Source: Paenibacillus silviterrae (GTDB taxonomy: Bacteria > Bacillota > Bacilli > Paenibacillales > NBRC-103111). Taken from it: a DNA stretch of 64,000 nt. A program made the position numbers and the translations under genes. Location: assembly GCF_030167925.1 (NCBI RefSeq), contig NZ_JASKUT010000001.1, positions 4,920,501-4,984,500 of the forward strand, written 5' to 3'. Under the pieces are notes generated by a model. The model was given only the letters and a program-made list of their open reading frames with translations. It searched no databases and was not told the DNA's origin. Below are positions 32,957-42,002 of the stretch, piece after piece. Within the stretch, counting starts at the first letter, position 1; every line of letters starts with the position of its first letter.

Positions 32957-33730
32957 ATGGACAAAGAGCGTCAAGCTCCATTATCGATTCAAGGCATGAC
33001 GGTTGCCTATCAGAAGAAGCCGGTGCTCCGCGAGGTGTCGCTTGAGGTGCCGGAAGGGAAGCTCATCGGGATTGTCGGCCCCAACGGAGCGGGCAAATCC
33101 ACGCTCATTAAAGCGGCGCTCGGCTTGATCCCGAAGGTAACGGGAGAGGTCGCCATCTATGGCCGCCCCTATAAGGAGCAGCGTCAGCTTGTGGGCTACG
33201 TTCCGCAGCGGGAGTCGGTCGACTGGGATTTTCCCACGAGTGCATTGGATGTGGTCATGATGGGACGTTACGGACGGCTCGGCTGGTTCCGCAGACCGGG
33301 AGCCAAGGAGCGGCAGATCGCTATGGATTGCCTCGAGAAGGTAGGCATGGCCGACTATGCCGGCCGCCAAATCAGCCAGCTGTCCGGCGGCCAGCAGCAG
33401 CGCATTTTCTTGGCACGGGCACTTGCACAGGACGCCAAGCTGTATTTCATGGATGAACCGTTCGTCGGTGTCGATGCGGCCACGGAGAAGGCGATTATCA
33501 CGCTGCTGGGCGAGCTGAGAAAGCAGGGCAAGACCGTGCTTGTCGTCCACCACGATCTCGCTACGGTGAAGGAATATTTCGACTGGGTCATTCTGCTGAA
33601 TGTCGGGGTCATGGCGATCGGCCCTACGAATGAGGTGTTTACCAAAGAGAACCTGCAGACCACCTATGGCGGGCGACTGGCGATGCTGGGCAGCGATAAC
33701 GACGATATGCTTCTGGTGGGAGCGAGGTGA
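32957..33730 (+). CDS. Manganese/zinc ABC transporter ATP-binding protein
   Basis: 257 residues. Walker A GPNGAGKST, Q-loop YVPQRESVDWDFPTS (the VPQ(R/K)xxVDWxFP stretch is typical for MntB/TroB-type importers), signature LSGGQQQRIFLARAL, Walker B LYFMDEPFVGVDA. ATG 32957 follows GGGGGAGAGGG. The stop overlaps a possible GTG of the next gene. Energises metal import with the two downstream permeases. Confidence 0.93.
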   Translation: MDKERQAPLSIQGMTVAYQKKPVLREVSLEVPEGKLIGIVGPNGAGKSTLIKAALGLIPKVTGEVAIYGRPYKEQRQLVGYVPQRESVDWDFPTSALDVVMMGRYGRLGWFRRPGAKERQIAMDCLEKVGMADYAGRQISQLSGGQQQRIFLARALAQDAKLYFMDEPFVGVDAATEKAIITLLGELRKQGKTVLVVHHDLATVKEYFDWVILLNVGVMAIGPTNEVFTKENLQTTYGGRLAMLGSDNDDMLLVGAR

Positions 33731-33735
33731 CCGGC

Positions 33736-34704
33736 ATGAACGGGATATGGGATGGACTGATCGAGCTGCTGTCCGATCCGAACACGCAGTGGATTTTACT
33801 TGGCAGCATTCTGCTCGGATTGAGCAGCGGGGTGCTGGGCAGCTTCGCCTATTTGCGGAAGCAGAGCCTTATGGGAGATGCGCTGGCGCACGCCGCCTTG
33901 CCTGGGGTTTGCATCGCGTTTATGCTGACCGGATCGAAGTCGATCTTCTACTTCTTGATCGGCGCGGTGGCCGCAGGGCTGATAGCCACCTTCGGTATCG
34001 GGTACGTGACGCGCAACTCGCGGATCAAGCAGGATACGGCGCTCGGTATCGTGCTGTCGGTGTTCTTCGGCTTTGGGATCGTGCTGCTGACGCAAATTCA
34101 GCATAGCGACAGCGGCAACCAAAGCGGCCTGGACAAATTCCTGTTCGGGCAAGCGGCGTCGATGGTGCTGTCCGATGTGATCACGATGGCGATCGTCGCC
34201 TCTGCGTTAGTGCTTGTATGCTTTGCGTTATTTAAGGAATTTAAGCTGCTCAGCTTCGATGCCGGCTTTGCCAAGGGCATTGGGCTTCCGGTGGCTTTCC
34301 TGGACCAATTTCTGATGTTTCTGAGCGTAGTTGCGGTTGTTGTCGGCATCCAGGCTGTCGGCGTCGTGCTGATGTCCGCGCTTCTCATTACGCCTGCCGT
34401 ATCGGCGCGTTATTGGACGGAGCGCCTTGGCGTGATGGTGGTGCTGTCGGGCTTTTTCGGTGCGATCAGCGGACTGATCGGTACGTTCGTCAGCACCACA
34501 GCCAACAACCTGCCGACGGGACCGCTGAGTGTGCTTGCCGCCACCTTGCTGTTCGTGATTTCCGTACTGTTTGCGCCCCGGCGCGGGCTTGTATCCAAGC
34601 TGCTGCTGCGGTTGTCGGTCAAGCGAAGCGTCATGAAGGAGCAAGAGCTGCAGGAGGCGAAGGCCGTCGTATCCTCGGCGGGAAGGAGTGTAGGGCATGA
34701 ATGA
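33736..34704 (+). CDS. Manganese/zinc ABC transporter permease (first)
   Basis: 322 residues, about eight to nine membrane helices. ABC-3 family features are GVLGSFAYLRKQSLMGDALAHAALPGVCIAF and a C-terminal VLMSALLITPAVSARYWTERL. ATG 33736 has GAGGTGA upstream; GTG 33727 overlapping the previous stop is an alternative. Compared with MntC/TroC this copy has a long charged tail of about 25 residues. It overlaps the next permease gene by 8 bases. Confidence 0.92.
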   Translation: MNGIWDGLIELLSDPNTQWILLGSILLGLSSGVLGSFAYLRKQSLMGDALAHAALPGVCIAFMLTGSKSIFYFLIGAVAAGLIATFGIGYVTRNSRIKQDTALGIVLSVFFGFGIVLLTQIQHSDSGNQSGLDKFLFGQAASMVLSDVITMAIVASALVLVCFALFKEFKLLSFDAGFAKGIGLPVAFLDQFLMFLSVVAVVVGIQAVGVVLMSALLITPAVSARYWTERLGVMVVLSGFFGAISGLIGTFVSTTANNLPTGPLSVLAATLLFVISVLFAPRRGLVSKLLLRLSVKRSVMKEQELQEAKAVVSSAGRSVGHE

Positions 34705-35581
34705 CTTCTGGATTTTGTTAACCGCGGCGCTTGTCGCTTGCTCCTGCAGCCTGCTCGGCTGCTTCCTGATTCTTCGGCGCATGGCCATGGTCGGGGATGC
34801 GATCAGCCATTCCGTGCTGCCGGGGATTGTCATCGCCTTTTTGCTCAGCGGTACGAGAGATTCGCTCTTCATGATGCTGGGCGCTTCCGTACTGGGACTG
34901 ATCACGGTGTTCCTGATTCAGATGTTTCAGCAGAGCGGCGTGCAGTCCGACGCCTCGATCGGGGTTGTGTTTACCGCGCTTTTCTCCGTAGGCGTCGTTC
35001 TGGTAAGTCTATACACGCGCCAGGTGGATCTCGATCTCGACTGTGTGCTGTACGGCGAGATCATCCGTGTCCCTTGGGACGTGATTGAATTCGCCGGAAG
35101 GGAAATCGGTCCCAAGGCGGTATGGGGTCTCGGGATCGTACTGACCTTAAGTGCAGTAGTTATTGGGGTGTTCTATAAGCAGTTCAAGCTTTGTTCCTTC
35201 GACCCGGCGTTGGCGGCGGCCGTAGGCATACCGGTAGCGTTCTTCCACTACTTGCTGATGGGGCTGGTGTCCGTGACGACCGTTGCCTCCTTCGAGAGCG
35301 TAGGGGCCATCCTCGTCGTCGGCATGCTGGTAGTTCCCGCAGCCACTGCTTACCTGCTGACGGAGCGTCTTAGCGTCATGATCTTCCTAAGCATGGGTGT
35401 GGGCGTTGCCAGTTCAACACTCGGGTACTACGCTTCCGTACTGCTGGATGCCTCGATCGCAGGCTGTATGATCTCGGTAGCGGGTGTTCTGTTTGCAGCG
35501 GCGTTCCTGTTCTCACCGAAGCACGGGGTTGTATTCCGTAAGCTGAAGCAGCGCCGATTGGCAGCTAAGGAAGCAGTATAA
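34697..35581 (+). CDS. Manganese/zinc ABC transporter permease (second)
   Basis: 294 residues of the same ABC-3 family: SLLGCFLILRRMAMVGDAISHSVLPGIVIAFLL near the start and VGMLVVPAATAYLLTERL near the end. Two different permeases (MntC and MntD types) form the heterodimeric channel in Mn transporters such as B. subtilis MntABCD, which supports the manganese assignment over zinc systems with one permease. Ends the operon. Confidence 0.92.
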   Translation: MNDFWILLTAALVACSCSLLGCFLILRRMAMVGDAISHSVLPGIVIAFLLSGTRDSLFMMLGASVLGLITVFLIQMFQQSGVQSDASIGVVFTALFSVGVVLVSLYTRQVDLDLDCVLYGEIIRVPWDVIEFAGREIGPKAVWGLGIVLTLSAVVIGVFYKQFKLCSFDPALAAAVGIPVAFFHYLLMGLVSVTTVASFESVGAILVVGMLVVPAATAYLLTERLSVMIFLSMGVGVASSTLGYYASVLLDASIAGCMISVAGVLFAAAFLFSPKHGVVFRKLKQRRLAAKEAV

Positions 35582-35590
35582 CTAGTAAGG

Positions 35591-35638
35591 AAACCCGCCG
35601 AGCGGATCTTGACGATTCGACCCTCAGGCGGGTTTTTC
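35591..35638. terminator. Bidirectional terminator between metal transporter and hisC
   Basis: AAACCCGCC pairs with GGCGGGTTT around a loop of about 27 bases between convergent genes; T-run on the plus strand. Confidence 0.85.
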
Positions 35639-35645
35639 GCTTTGT

Positions 35646-36746
35646 TCACAGCACCCTTTGCAACGCTTCCCCTAGTGCCAGGTTCTCTTCCTCCGTTCCC
35701 ACTGTGATCCGCACATGCTGAGGCAATCCCCACTGCGCTCCGTGACGAACAATGATGCCGTTCTGAAGAAGCTTCTTGTATACGTCTTCGGCCAAAGCCC
35801 CTACCTGAACAAGAATGAAATTGCTCGAGCTGCGTGTATAAGCCAGTCCAAGCTCGTCGAATTTGCGATACAACTGATTCCGACCTTCAGCCACGCATTG
35901 ACGGGACATTTCAACATGCTCTTCGTCCTTCAGCGCTGCTGCGGCCGCCGCTTGGGCAAGGGCATTGACATTGAACGGCTCGCGTACCCTCTGGATGTGC
36001 CCGATGACCTCCTCGGAGGCAATGCCGAATCCTACTCTGAGGCCCGCCAGCCCGTATACCTTGGAGAAGGTTTGCATCACAAGGACGGGAGCCCCTTGCT
36101 TCACCCATTCCACCCCATTCGTATAGTCCTCCTCCTCGGCATAGTGGGAGTAGGCCGCATCCAGAACAACGAGAACCCCTTGCGGCAGCGCTCGCAGCAG
36201 CCGCTCCGCCTCCGCTTGCCGCAGGTAGGTGCCGGTAGGGTTATTCGGGGAGCAAAGATAAATTAGCTTCGTCCGAGGGGTGACGGCCCGCAGCAGCGCC
36301 TCCACATCGTAACGGTAATCCGGGGCGACTAGGGGCACAGGGACAACCTCAGCCCCCATCAGCCGTGCGGCAAACTCATACTCGGTGAAGGTAGGGACTG
36401 GGATGACAATCTCATCGCCGGGTTCGAGATAGGCCTCGGAAAGAAGCTTGATCAGCTCGTCGGCCCCGTTGGAGGCGATTACACCCTCCTTGGAAACGTC
36501 ATACGAAGAAGCAACGGCTTCCCTTAGCGAGGCGGCGGAGGCATCCGGATAACGGTGCAGCTCTGTCAGCCAAGCCTGCATGGCCTCCGTAGCTTTGGGA
36601 GAAGCGCCGAGAGGATTTTCGTTGGAGGCGAGCTTGATGATCCGGTCCAAGCCCAGCTCCTGCTGAACCTCCCAAATCGGTTTCCCCGGCGTGTATACGG
36701 GAAGACGGGTTAGTACGCTGCGGGGCGCAGCTCCTATCGTTGGCAT
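35646..36746 (-). CDS. hisC: Histidinol-phosphate aminotransferase (HisC-type)
   Basis: 366 residues, class II aminotransferase. Signatures are IIKLASNENPLGASPKA at the N-terminus, LCSPNNPTGTYL, VLDAAYSHYAEEE and the PLP lysine in VMQTFSKVYGLAGLRVGFG. HisC enzymes of Bacillota often also serve as aromatic-amino-acid transaminases. It is a lone gene, not in a his operon, so a broader role in Phe/Tyr synthesis is possible. It diverges from a LysR gene, which may control it. Confidence 0.88.
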   Translation of the reverse strand: MPTIGAAPRSVLTRLPVYTPGKPIWEVQQELGLDRIIKLASNENPLGASPKATEAMQAWLTELHRYPDASAASLREAVASSYDVSKEGVIASNGADELIKLLSEAYLEPGDEIVIPVPTFTEYEFAARLMGAEVVPVPLVAPDYRYDVEALLRAVTPRTKLIYLCSPNNPTGTYLRQAEAERLLRALPQGVLVVLDAAYSHYAEEEDYTNGVEWVKQGAPVLVMQTFSKVYGLAGLRVGFGIASEEVIGHIQRVREPFNVNALAQAAAAAALKDEEHVEMSRQCVAEGRNQLYRKFDELGLAYTRSSSNFILVQVGALAEDVYKKLLQNGIIVRHGAQWGLPQHVRITVGTEEENLALGEALQRVL

Positions 36747-36862
36747 AACTGATCCTTCCTCTCATCTGTTCATTTCGTGACAACTCCAATATAATGGGAA
36801 CTATCCTATAAATAAAATCAATATTATCGATATCACATATAGAGGTGATCTATATATTTTCG

Positions 36863-37747
36863 GTGAATCTGGAGTTGTATAAAACATTCTATACCGTTGC
36901 CCGGACGGGAAGCCTTTCCAAAGCGGCAGACCAGTTATTCATTACTCAGCCGAGCGTCAGCTATGCCGTAAAGCAGCTGGAGGAGCAGCTGGGGATGGCA
37001 CTGTTTACGCGTAATGCGAAGGGAGTAGCTTTGACCGCCGAAGGAAGTGTGCTGTACCGATACGTTGCAGAAGGTATGGAATCGATTCTGATGGGGGAAA
37101 AGGCGATCGAGCAGTTCAAGCAGCTGCACCGCGGAGAAGTACGGATCGGCTCAAGCGATACGCTGTGCAAATATTTTCTGCTGCCTTACCTGGAAAGCTT
37201 TCATCAGTCATACCCGGAGGTCAACATCCACCTTACGCATGGGAAGACGCCGGACATCGTCGGATGGCTGAGAGAGGGGCGAATTGATTGCGGTATTGTG
37301 CATTTTCCGGTAAGTGAGGAATGGTTCGATGTGATTGAGCTTGCGGAGATTCACGACTGCTTCGTTGTCGGCGAGCGTTATCGGAGACTTGCTGATGGCG
37401 TTGTTCCGCTTCGGGAGGTTCTGGAGCAGCCGTTAATCGTACTGTCGGGCAACAGCCGTACAAGGGATTTTGTGGAATCGATAGCTAAAGAGCACGGATT
37501 GCAGCTCGAGCCCGAGATTGAGGTAGGAAGCGTCGAACTGCTGATCGAATTTGCCAGGAGAGGACTAGGCGTTTCGTTTCTTTCGCGCGAGTTTATTGAA
37601 GTGCAGTTGGAGGAGGGGAGTCTGTACGAGGTGAAGACCGCGGAGACCATTCCTTCACGGAAGGTTGGGATTGCCGTGGTTAAGGGGAGCCCGTTGTCTC
37701 TGGCCACTCGTAAGCTGATCGAAATGCTGCAGCAAAAAGAAGGCTGA
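36863..37747 (+). CDS. LysR family transcriptional regulator (CysL/YwfK-like)
   Basis: 294 residues from GTG 36863, giving the usual start MNLELYKTFYTVARTGSLSKAADQLFITQPSVSYAVKQLEEQLG. GAGGTGAT sits 14 bases upstream; a GTG at 36845 lies inside it. Winged-helix in residues 1-60, then a two-lobe effector domain. It resembles CysL/CysB-type regulators. Divergent from hisC with a 116-base gap, so regulation of hisC and itself is inferred, with no confident operator found. Confidence 0.88.
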   Translation: MNLELYKTFYTVARTGSLSKAADQLFITQPSVSYAVKQLEEQLGMALFTRNAKGVALTAEGSVLYRYVAEGMESILMGEKAIEQFKQLHRGEVRIGSSDTLCKYFLLPYLESFHQSYPEVNIHLTHGKTPDIVGWLREGRIDCGIVHFPVSEEWFDVIELAEIHDCFVVGERYRRLADGVVPLREVLEQPLIVLSGNSRTRDFVESIAKEHGLQLEPEIEVGSVELLIEFARRGLGVSFLSREFIEVQLEEGSLYEVKTAETIPSRKVGIAVVKGSPLSLATRKLIEMLQQKEG

Positions 37748-37773
37748 GCCCGCTGAGACGGGGCCAGCCCTGC
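37742..37773. terminator. Probable bidirectional terminator after the LysR gene
   Basis: GGCTGAGCCC can pair with GGGGCCAGCC across an eight-base loop between convergent genes; no T-run, so only moderately supported. Confidence 0.5.
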
Positions 37774-37778
37774 ATGCT

Positions 37779-38627
37779 TTATTCGAGTCCCGCCGCGCGG
37801 AATACTTTCGCGAAGCCTTGCTGTGAACGGGCGAGAAGCTCCTCTGCCGGAGCCGCCGGGGGCTGCGGTGTCAGAATTTCCTGGGAGACAACGCCTTGGT
37901 AACCGATCGCGTGCAGCCCCTTCAGGAAGGCCGCCAGATCGATCACGCCTTCTCCCGGGTAGACCCGGTCATTGTCCAGCGCCTCGGCGACAGGAACTTC
38001 CTTCGCGTCGTTAATGTGAACGTGCACGATTTGATCCGCGCGCAGCTTCAGGATATCCTCGTAGCAGGCCTCCGTCGTATACCAATGATACGCGTCGAAT
38101 AACAATCCGACATTGCTCCGCCCGATCGCGTCGATCCAATCGAGTGTACTCGGAATGTCCCAGAGAAACGGATGGGCCCAGCGTGTACGCAGATGATGAG
38201 GGCCGACGAATTCCAGGCCGAAACGGATGCCGTAGGCTCCGAGGACCTCCGCCACGGTACGCAGGCGGCGGGTAGCCAGCGCCATGAAGTGGGCGGCGGG
38301 ATAGTCGGTGGAGGGTAGGACGTAGGTGCAGCAGCGGGTGACTCCGAGCTGAGCCGCAGCTTCCGCATCCTTGGCAAGGCGAGGCAAACCCTCGCGGAAC
38401 CGCTCCTCCGACTGGCGCCATTCCACCGAGAGGCCGATGGACCCGATCTGTACCTTCTGCTCCGCAAGGAAGGATTGGACGCCTTCCCTGCCTGCTTCAA
38501 CGATCCAGTCCTCCAGCTCTTTGCCGCTGGTATCGACAGCCTCGAATCCGTAGCTTGAAGCAAGTGAAACGAAGTTTGCGAGTGAGCCGACCTGACCGAG
38601 TCCGGCACGAGTTAAGCCTTTTTTCAT
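37779..38627 (-). CDS. Sugar phosphate isomerase/epimerase (AP endonuclease family 2 fold)
   Basis: 282 residues forming a TIM barrel of the xylose isomerase-like class. Visible metal-ligand regions are RFGLEFVGPHHLRT (Glu), VGLLFDAYHWYTT (Asp, His), IVHVHINDAKEVP (His, Asp) and GVVSQEILTP (Glu). These enzymes isomerise or epimerise sugars and inositol derivatives. No specific substrate is evident and no partner gene is adjacent. Start ATG 38627 follows an AAGGGAGTG site. Confidence 0.85.
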   Translation of the reverse strand: MKKGLTRAGLGQVGSLANFVSLASSYGFEAVDTSGKELEDWIVEAGREGVQSFLAEQKVQIGSIGLSVEWRQSEERFREGLPRLAKDAEAAAQLGVTRCCTYVLPSTDYPAAHFMALATRRLRTVAEVLGAYGIRFGLEFVGPHHLRTRWAHPFLWDIPSTLDWIDAIGRSNVGLLFDAYHWYTTEACYEDILKLRADQIVHVHINDAKEVPVAEALDNDRVYPGEGVIDLAAFLKGLHAIGYQGVVSQEILTPQPPAAPAEELLARSQQGFAKVFRAAGLE

Positions 38628-38766
38628 TAAGGAACACTCCCTTCTTGAGTGACAACCGATAGATCCAGCTTCTCAAATCATAATCTGATCACGCAAGGGC
38701 TGTCTACTCAGAAAATGTGACATGTCCTGATACTTTCGCTTCCTAAAATGATTCTAGCTCACGAAT

Positions 38767-38776
38767 ATGGTATACT
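38767..38776 (+). promoter_or_regulatory. Probable asnB promoter -10
   Basis: Extended -10 TGGTATACT (TATACT at 38771-38776) about 65 bases upstream of asnB; no good -35 is visible. No GlnR/TnrA box was found in this leader. Confidence 0.45.
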
Positions 38777-38839
38777 AGTTGAATTGAATCGCGTTCCAAG
38801 GACGAATGGCTTTGGTCAGAGATGAAGGAGGACGTTGTT

Positions 38840-40717
38840 ATGTGCGGCATCACCGGCGCCATGTATTTTGAAGATAGAGAACCTGAGCAGTCCTTATTGA
38901 AGAGAATGACGGACTGTATCGTTCACCGGGGACCGGATGACTTTGGGTTTTGGAGCGAGAATCGCATCGGACTCGGGTTTCGCCGGCTCTCCATCATCGA
39001 CCTGAAGGAGGGGCATCAGCCGCTCGCCAACGAGGATGAAACGGTGTGGATCGCTTTTAACGGAGAGATCTACAATTACAAATATTTGCGCAACCAGCTT
39101 CAGGCCAAAGGCCATCAGTTCAAAACCCACTCGGATACCGAGGTTATCGTTCACCTGTACGAGGAGTACGGGGAAGAGTGCGTAAAGCAGCTGCGCGGCA
39201 TGTTCGGGTTTGTGATCTGGGACCGCAATAAGAAGCGTTTGTTCGGGGCACGGGACCATTTTGGCATTAAGCCGTTCTATTACTTTAAGGATCGCAGCCG
39301 GTTCCTGTTCGGATCGGAAATCAAGAGCATTCTGGCGGCAGAGGGTGTGGAACGGAGCATTCACACGGAGAGCCTGCTCAATTACTTGACGTTCCAGTAC
39401 GTGCCGGAGCCGACGACGATGTTCCAGGGGATCCATAAGCTCCCGCCGGGGCATTCCATTACCGTTAGCTACGAAGGTGACATGCAGATCCGCCGCTATT
39501 GGGATCCGATGCTCGAGCCGGAGGAGCGTCCGTTCGAATACTATGTGGAGCAAATTCGGGAGACGCTTAAGGACTCCGTCGTGCATCACATGCAGAGCGA
39601 TGTGGAGCGGGGCTGCTTCCTGTCCAGCGGGATCGACTCCACCGCAATTGCAGCACAAATGCGTTCCATTGAGCCGATCCGAACGTTCTCGGTAGGCTTC
39701 GAGGGCGCCAATAACGAGACGGTGATCGCCCGCCAAACGGCCGCCGCCTTGGACACGGAGCATTACGACAAAATCATATCGCAAAAGGATTATTTCGATA
39801 CGCTGCCGAAGGCGGTATGGCATCAGGATGAGCCGGTGGCCGATCCGTCTGCTATCGCGCTATATCATGTGGCGCAGCTGGCACGCGAGCACGTTACGGT
39901 CGTATTATCGGGAGAGGGCGCCGACGAGCTGTTCGGCGGTTATCGCATTTATCGCGAGCCGTTGTCGCTTCGATCCGTTGAGAGGCTGCCGTATGGGGTC
40001 AAGAGACTGCTTCACGCCTTAGCCCGCGTGCTCCCGGAAGGAACGTACGGACGCAATTACGTCCTTCGCGGCACTACGCCGCTCGAGGAACGCTTCCTCG
40101 GCAATGCCAAGATCTTCACGGAGGATATGAAGGCCGAAGTGGTGAGGATGGATGCGGAGATGCTTCGCAGCTACAAGAATCCGGTTCAAGTGGCCAAAGC
40201 CTTCTACGATAAGTCGAAGCATCTCGATCCGGTGTCCCGGATGCAGTACATCGATATGAACTTGTGGCTCCCGGGAGATATTCTGATGAAGGCGGACAAA
40301 ATGACGATGGCTCACTCGCTGGAGCTGCGCGTTCCTTTCCTGGATGTGGAGCTGTATGAGCTGACTCGCCGCATTCCTGCAAAATACAGGCTGGCGGAGG
40401 GGACGACGAAGTACATTTTCCGTAAGGCGATGGAAGGGATCATTCCTGATTTCATCCTGAACCGGCCGAAGCTGGGCTTCCCGGTGCCGATGCGCGATTG
40501 GATCAAGGGGCCTCAGGGCAAGTCGATTCTCGAGCAAATCGAAGGAAGCGGCATTGAGGATTACATTCGGATGGATTCCGTACAGCGGATGCTAGCCAGG
40601 CATCAGAAAGGCGAAGGCGACTACGCTAGGCGCATCTGGACGATCTACATGTTCGCGCTTTGGCACCAAACGTATTTGGAGGAAGTGCCGAACCGCCCAA
40701 TGGCGCAGGCATTGTAG
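38840..40717 (+). CDS. asnB: Asparagine synthase, glutamine-hydrolysing
   Basis: 625 residues from ATG 38840 (AAGGAGG upstream), so that Cys2 of MCGITG becomes the N-terminal nucleophile of the class II glutaminase domain (residues 1-215). The synthetase domain has the PP-loop SSGIDSTAIAA near residue 260 and LSGEGADELFGGY. It makes asparagine from aspartate, ATP and glutamine. Of the three B. subtilis types it is nearest in layout to AsnB/AsnO; AsnB can also amidate peptidoglycan precursors in some relatives. Followed after 18 bases by a HAD phosphatase. Confidence 0.94.
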   Translation: MCGITGAMYFEDREPEQSLLKRMTDCIVHRGPDDFGFWSENRIGLGFRRLSIIDLKEGHQPLANEDETVWIAFNGEIYNYKYLRNQLQAKGHQFKTHSDTEVIVHLYEEYGEECVKQLRGMFGFVIWDRNKKRLFGARDHFGIKPFYYFKDRSRFLFGSEIKSILAAEGVERSIHTESLLNYLTFQYVPEPTTMFQGIHKLPPGHSITVSYEGDMQIRRYWDPMLEPEERPFEYYVEQIRETLKDSVVHHMQSDVERGCFLSSGIDSTAIAAQMRSIEPIRTFSVGFEGANNETVIARQTAAALDTEHYDKIISQKDYFDTLPKAVWHQDEPVADPSAIALYHVAQLAREHVTVVLSGEGADELFGGYRIYREPLSLRSVERLPYGVKRLLHALARVLPEGTYGRNYVLRGTTPLEERFLGNAKIFTEDMKAEVVRMDAEMLRSYKNPVQVAKAFYDKSKHLDPVSRMQYIDMNLWLPGDILMKADKMTMAHSLELRVPFLDVELYELTRRIPAKYRLAEGTTKYIFRKAMEGIIPDFILNRPKLGFPVPMRDWIKGPQGKSILEQIEGSGIEDYIRMDSVQRMLARHQKGEGDYARRIWTIYMFALWHQTYLEEVPNRPMAQAL

Positions 40718-40735
40718 AAGGGGAGTGGACGGACG

Positions 40736-41482
40736 ATGAGCCGATATAAGCTGATTGCCCTCGATATGGACGGTACGCTGCTGACCGAGGACAAGAAGGT
40801 ATCCGAGGAAAATAAAGCGGCGCTGAGAGCGGCGCGGGATGCAGGCATCACGGTTATTTTCTCGACCGGACGAGGAGTGCAGAACGTGCTTCCTTATGTC
40901 GAGGAGCTTCACATGACCGAATCTCCCCTGGTGGTCGTCAACGGGGGCGAGGTATACCGGAAGCCCGGAATGCTGGTGGAGCGCCACACGTTAACTACGG
41001 ATCAAGTAACACGGCTTCACGAGCTGGCGCTCCAGCACGATACCTGGTATTGGGCCTATTCCGTCGGAGACATCTTTAATAAAGACCGGTGGGCGGAGCC
41101 GCAGGAGCTCGACGCATTACAGTGGTTGAAGTTCGGGTATTATACTGACAATAACAGCAGCTTGGCGGCGATTCGTGAAGAGCTGTTATCGTGGGGCACA
41201 CTGGAGCTTAGCAATTCCCATCCGAACAATTTGGAGCTGAACCCCAAGGGCATCCACAAGGCGAGCGGGATCCGCAAGGTGTGTGAGCTGCTTGGACTGC
41301 AAATGTCCGAGGTCATCGCTATGGGCGACAGCTTGAACGATGTTGCCATGATCCGCGAAGCGGGACTTGGTGTGGCGATGGGCAATGCTCAGGATGAGGT
41401 GAAGGCGCTCGCCGATGTCGTTACATTGACGAACGAAGAGCATGGGGTCGCCCACATCATCCGAAAGTATGCATTGATCTAG
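40736..41482 (+). CDS. Cof-type HAD-IIB phosphatase
   Basis: 248 residues. Motif I is ALDMDGTLLTEDKKVS, followed by VIFSTGRG (motif II) and a C-terminal Lys plus MGDSLNDVAMIREAGLGVAMGNA (motif IV), the standard Cof/YkrA pattern. It dephosphorylates small phosphorylated metabolites such as sugar phosphates, FMN or PLP. Probably in one transcript with asnB and the next two genes. Confidence 0.92.
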   Translation: MSRYKLIALDMDGTLLTEDKKVSEENKAALRAARDAGITVIFSTGRGVQNVLPYVEELHMTESPLVVVNGGEVYRKPGMLVERHTLTTDQVTRLHELALQHDTWYWAYSVGDIFNKDRWAEPQELDALQWLKFGYYTDNNSSLAAIREELLSWGTLELSNSHPNNLELNPKGIHKASGIRKVCELLGLQMSEVIAMGDSLNDVAMIREAGLGVAMGNAQDEVKALADVVTLTNEEHGVAHIIRKYALI

Positions 41483-41501
41483 ACGAGGAGGCTTCCGCAT
41501 A

Positions 41502-41987
41502 ATGATCATTGCCGCTTGGGTTATCATTATCTTATTGTTTGTTGTCGGCATGGCCGGGGCCGTCTATCCGGTATTGCCCGGGGCGCTGGCGATTTATGCC
41601 GCTTTCTTCGTCTATGGCTTTATGATTGGCTTTGAGCCGTTCGGGCTGTGGTTTTGGCTGATTCAGACGACGATTGTAGCCGTGCTGATGATTGCCGATT
41701 ACTTGGTCAGTGCTCTTGGTGTCAAAAAATTCGGAGGCACCAAGGCCTCCGTGATCGGCAGTACGATCGGTCTTCTGGTCGGTCCGTTTGTCATACCTGT
41801 GGCCGGGCTTCTGATCGGTCCTTTCCTTGGGGCCGTGATAGGCGAGCTTCTGGTCGGCACGGAGCTGCGCCAGGCGATGAGGGCGGGGGTCGGAGCGCTG
41901 GTCGGTTTCTTCTCGGGCCTCGTGGTCAAAGTGATTCTGCAGCTGCTAATGATCCTTCTGTTCATCATTTGGGTGATCAATTATTAA
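41502..41987 (+). CDS. DUF456 family membrane protein
   Basis: 161 residues, about four to five membrane helices. The pattern GMAGAVYPVLPGALAIYAAFFVYGF and the Gly-rich helices GGTKASVIGSTIGLLVGPFVIPVAGLLIGPFLGAVIGEL are typical for DUF456. Function unknown. The Gly-zipper pattern suggests tight helix packing or oligomers. Situated between the phosphatase and the flippase with short gaps. Confidence 0.85.
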   Translation: MIIAAWVIIILLFVVGMAGAVYPVLPGALAIYAAFFVYGFMIGFEPFGLWFWLIQTTIVAVLMIADYLVSALGVKKFGGTKASVIGSTIGLLVGPFVIPVAGLLIGPFLGAVIGELLVGTELRQAMRAGVGALVGFFSGLVVKVILQLLMILLFIIWVINY

Positions 41988-42002
41988 GGTGGTTTATTAA
42001 CA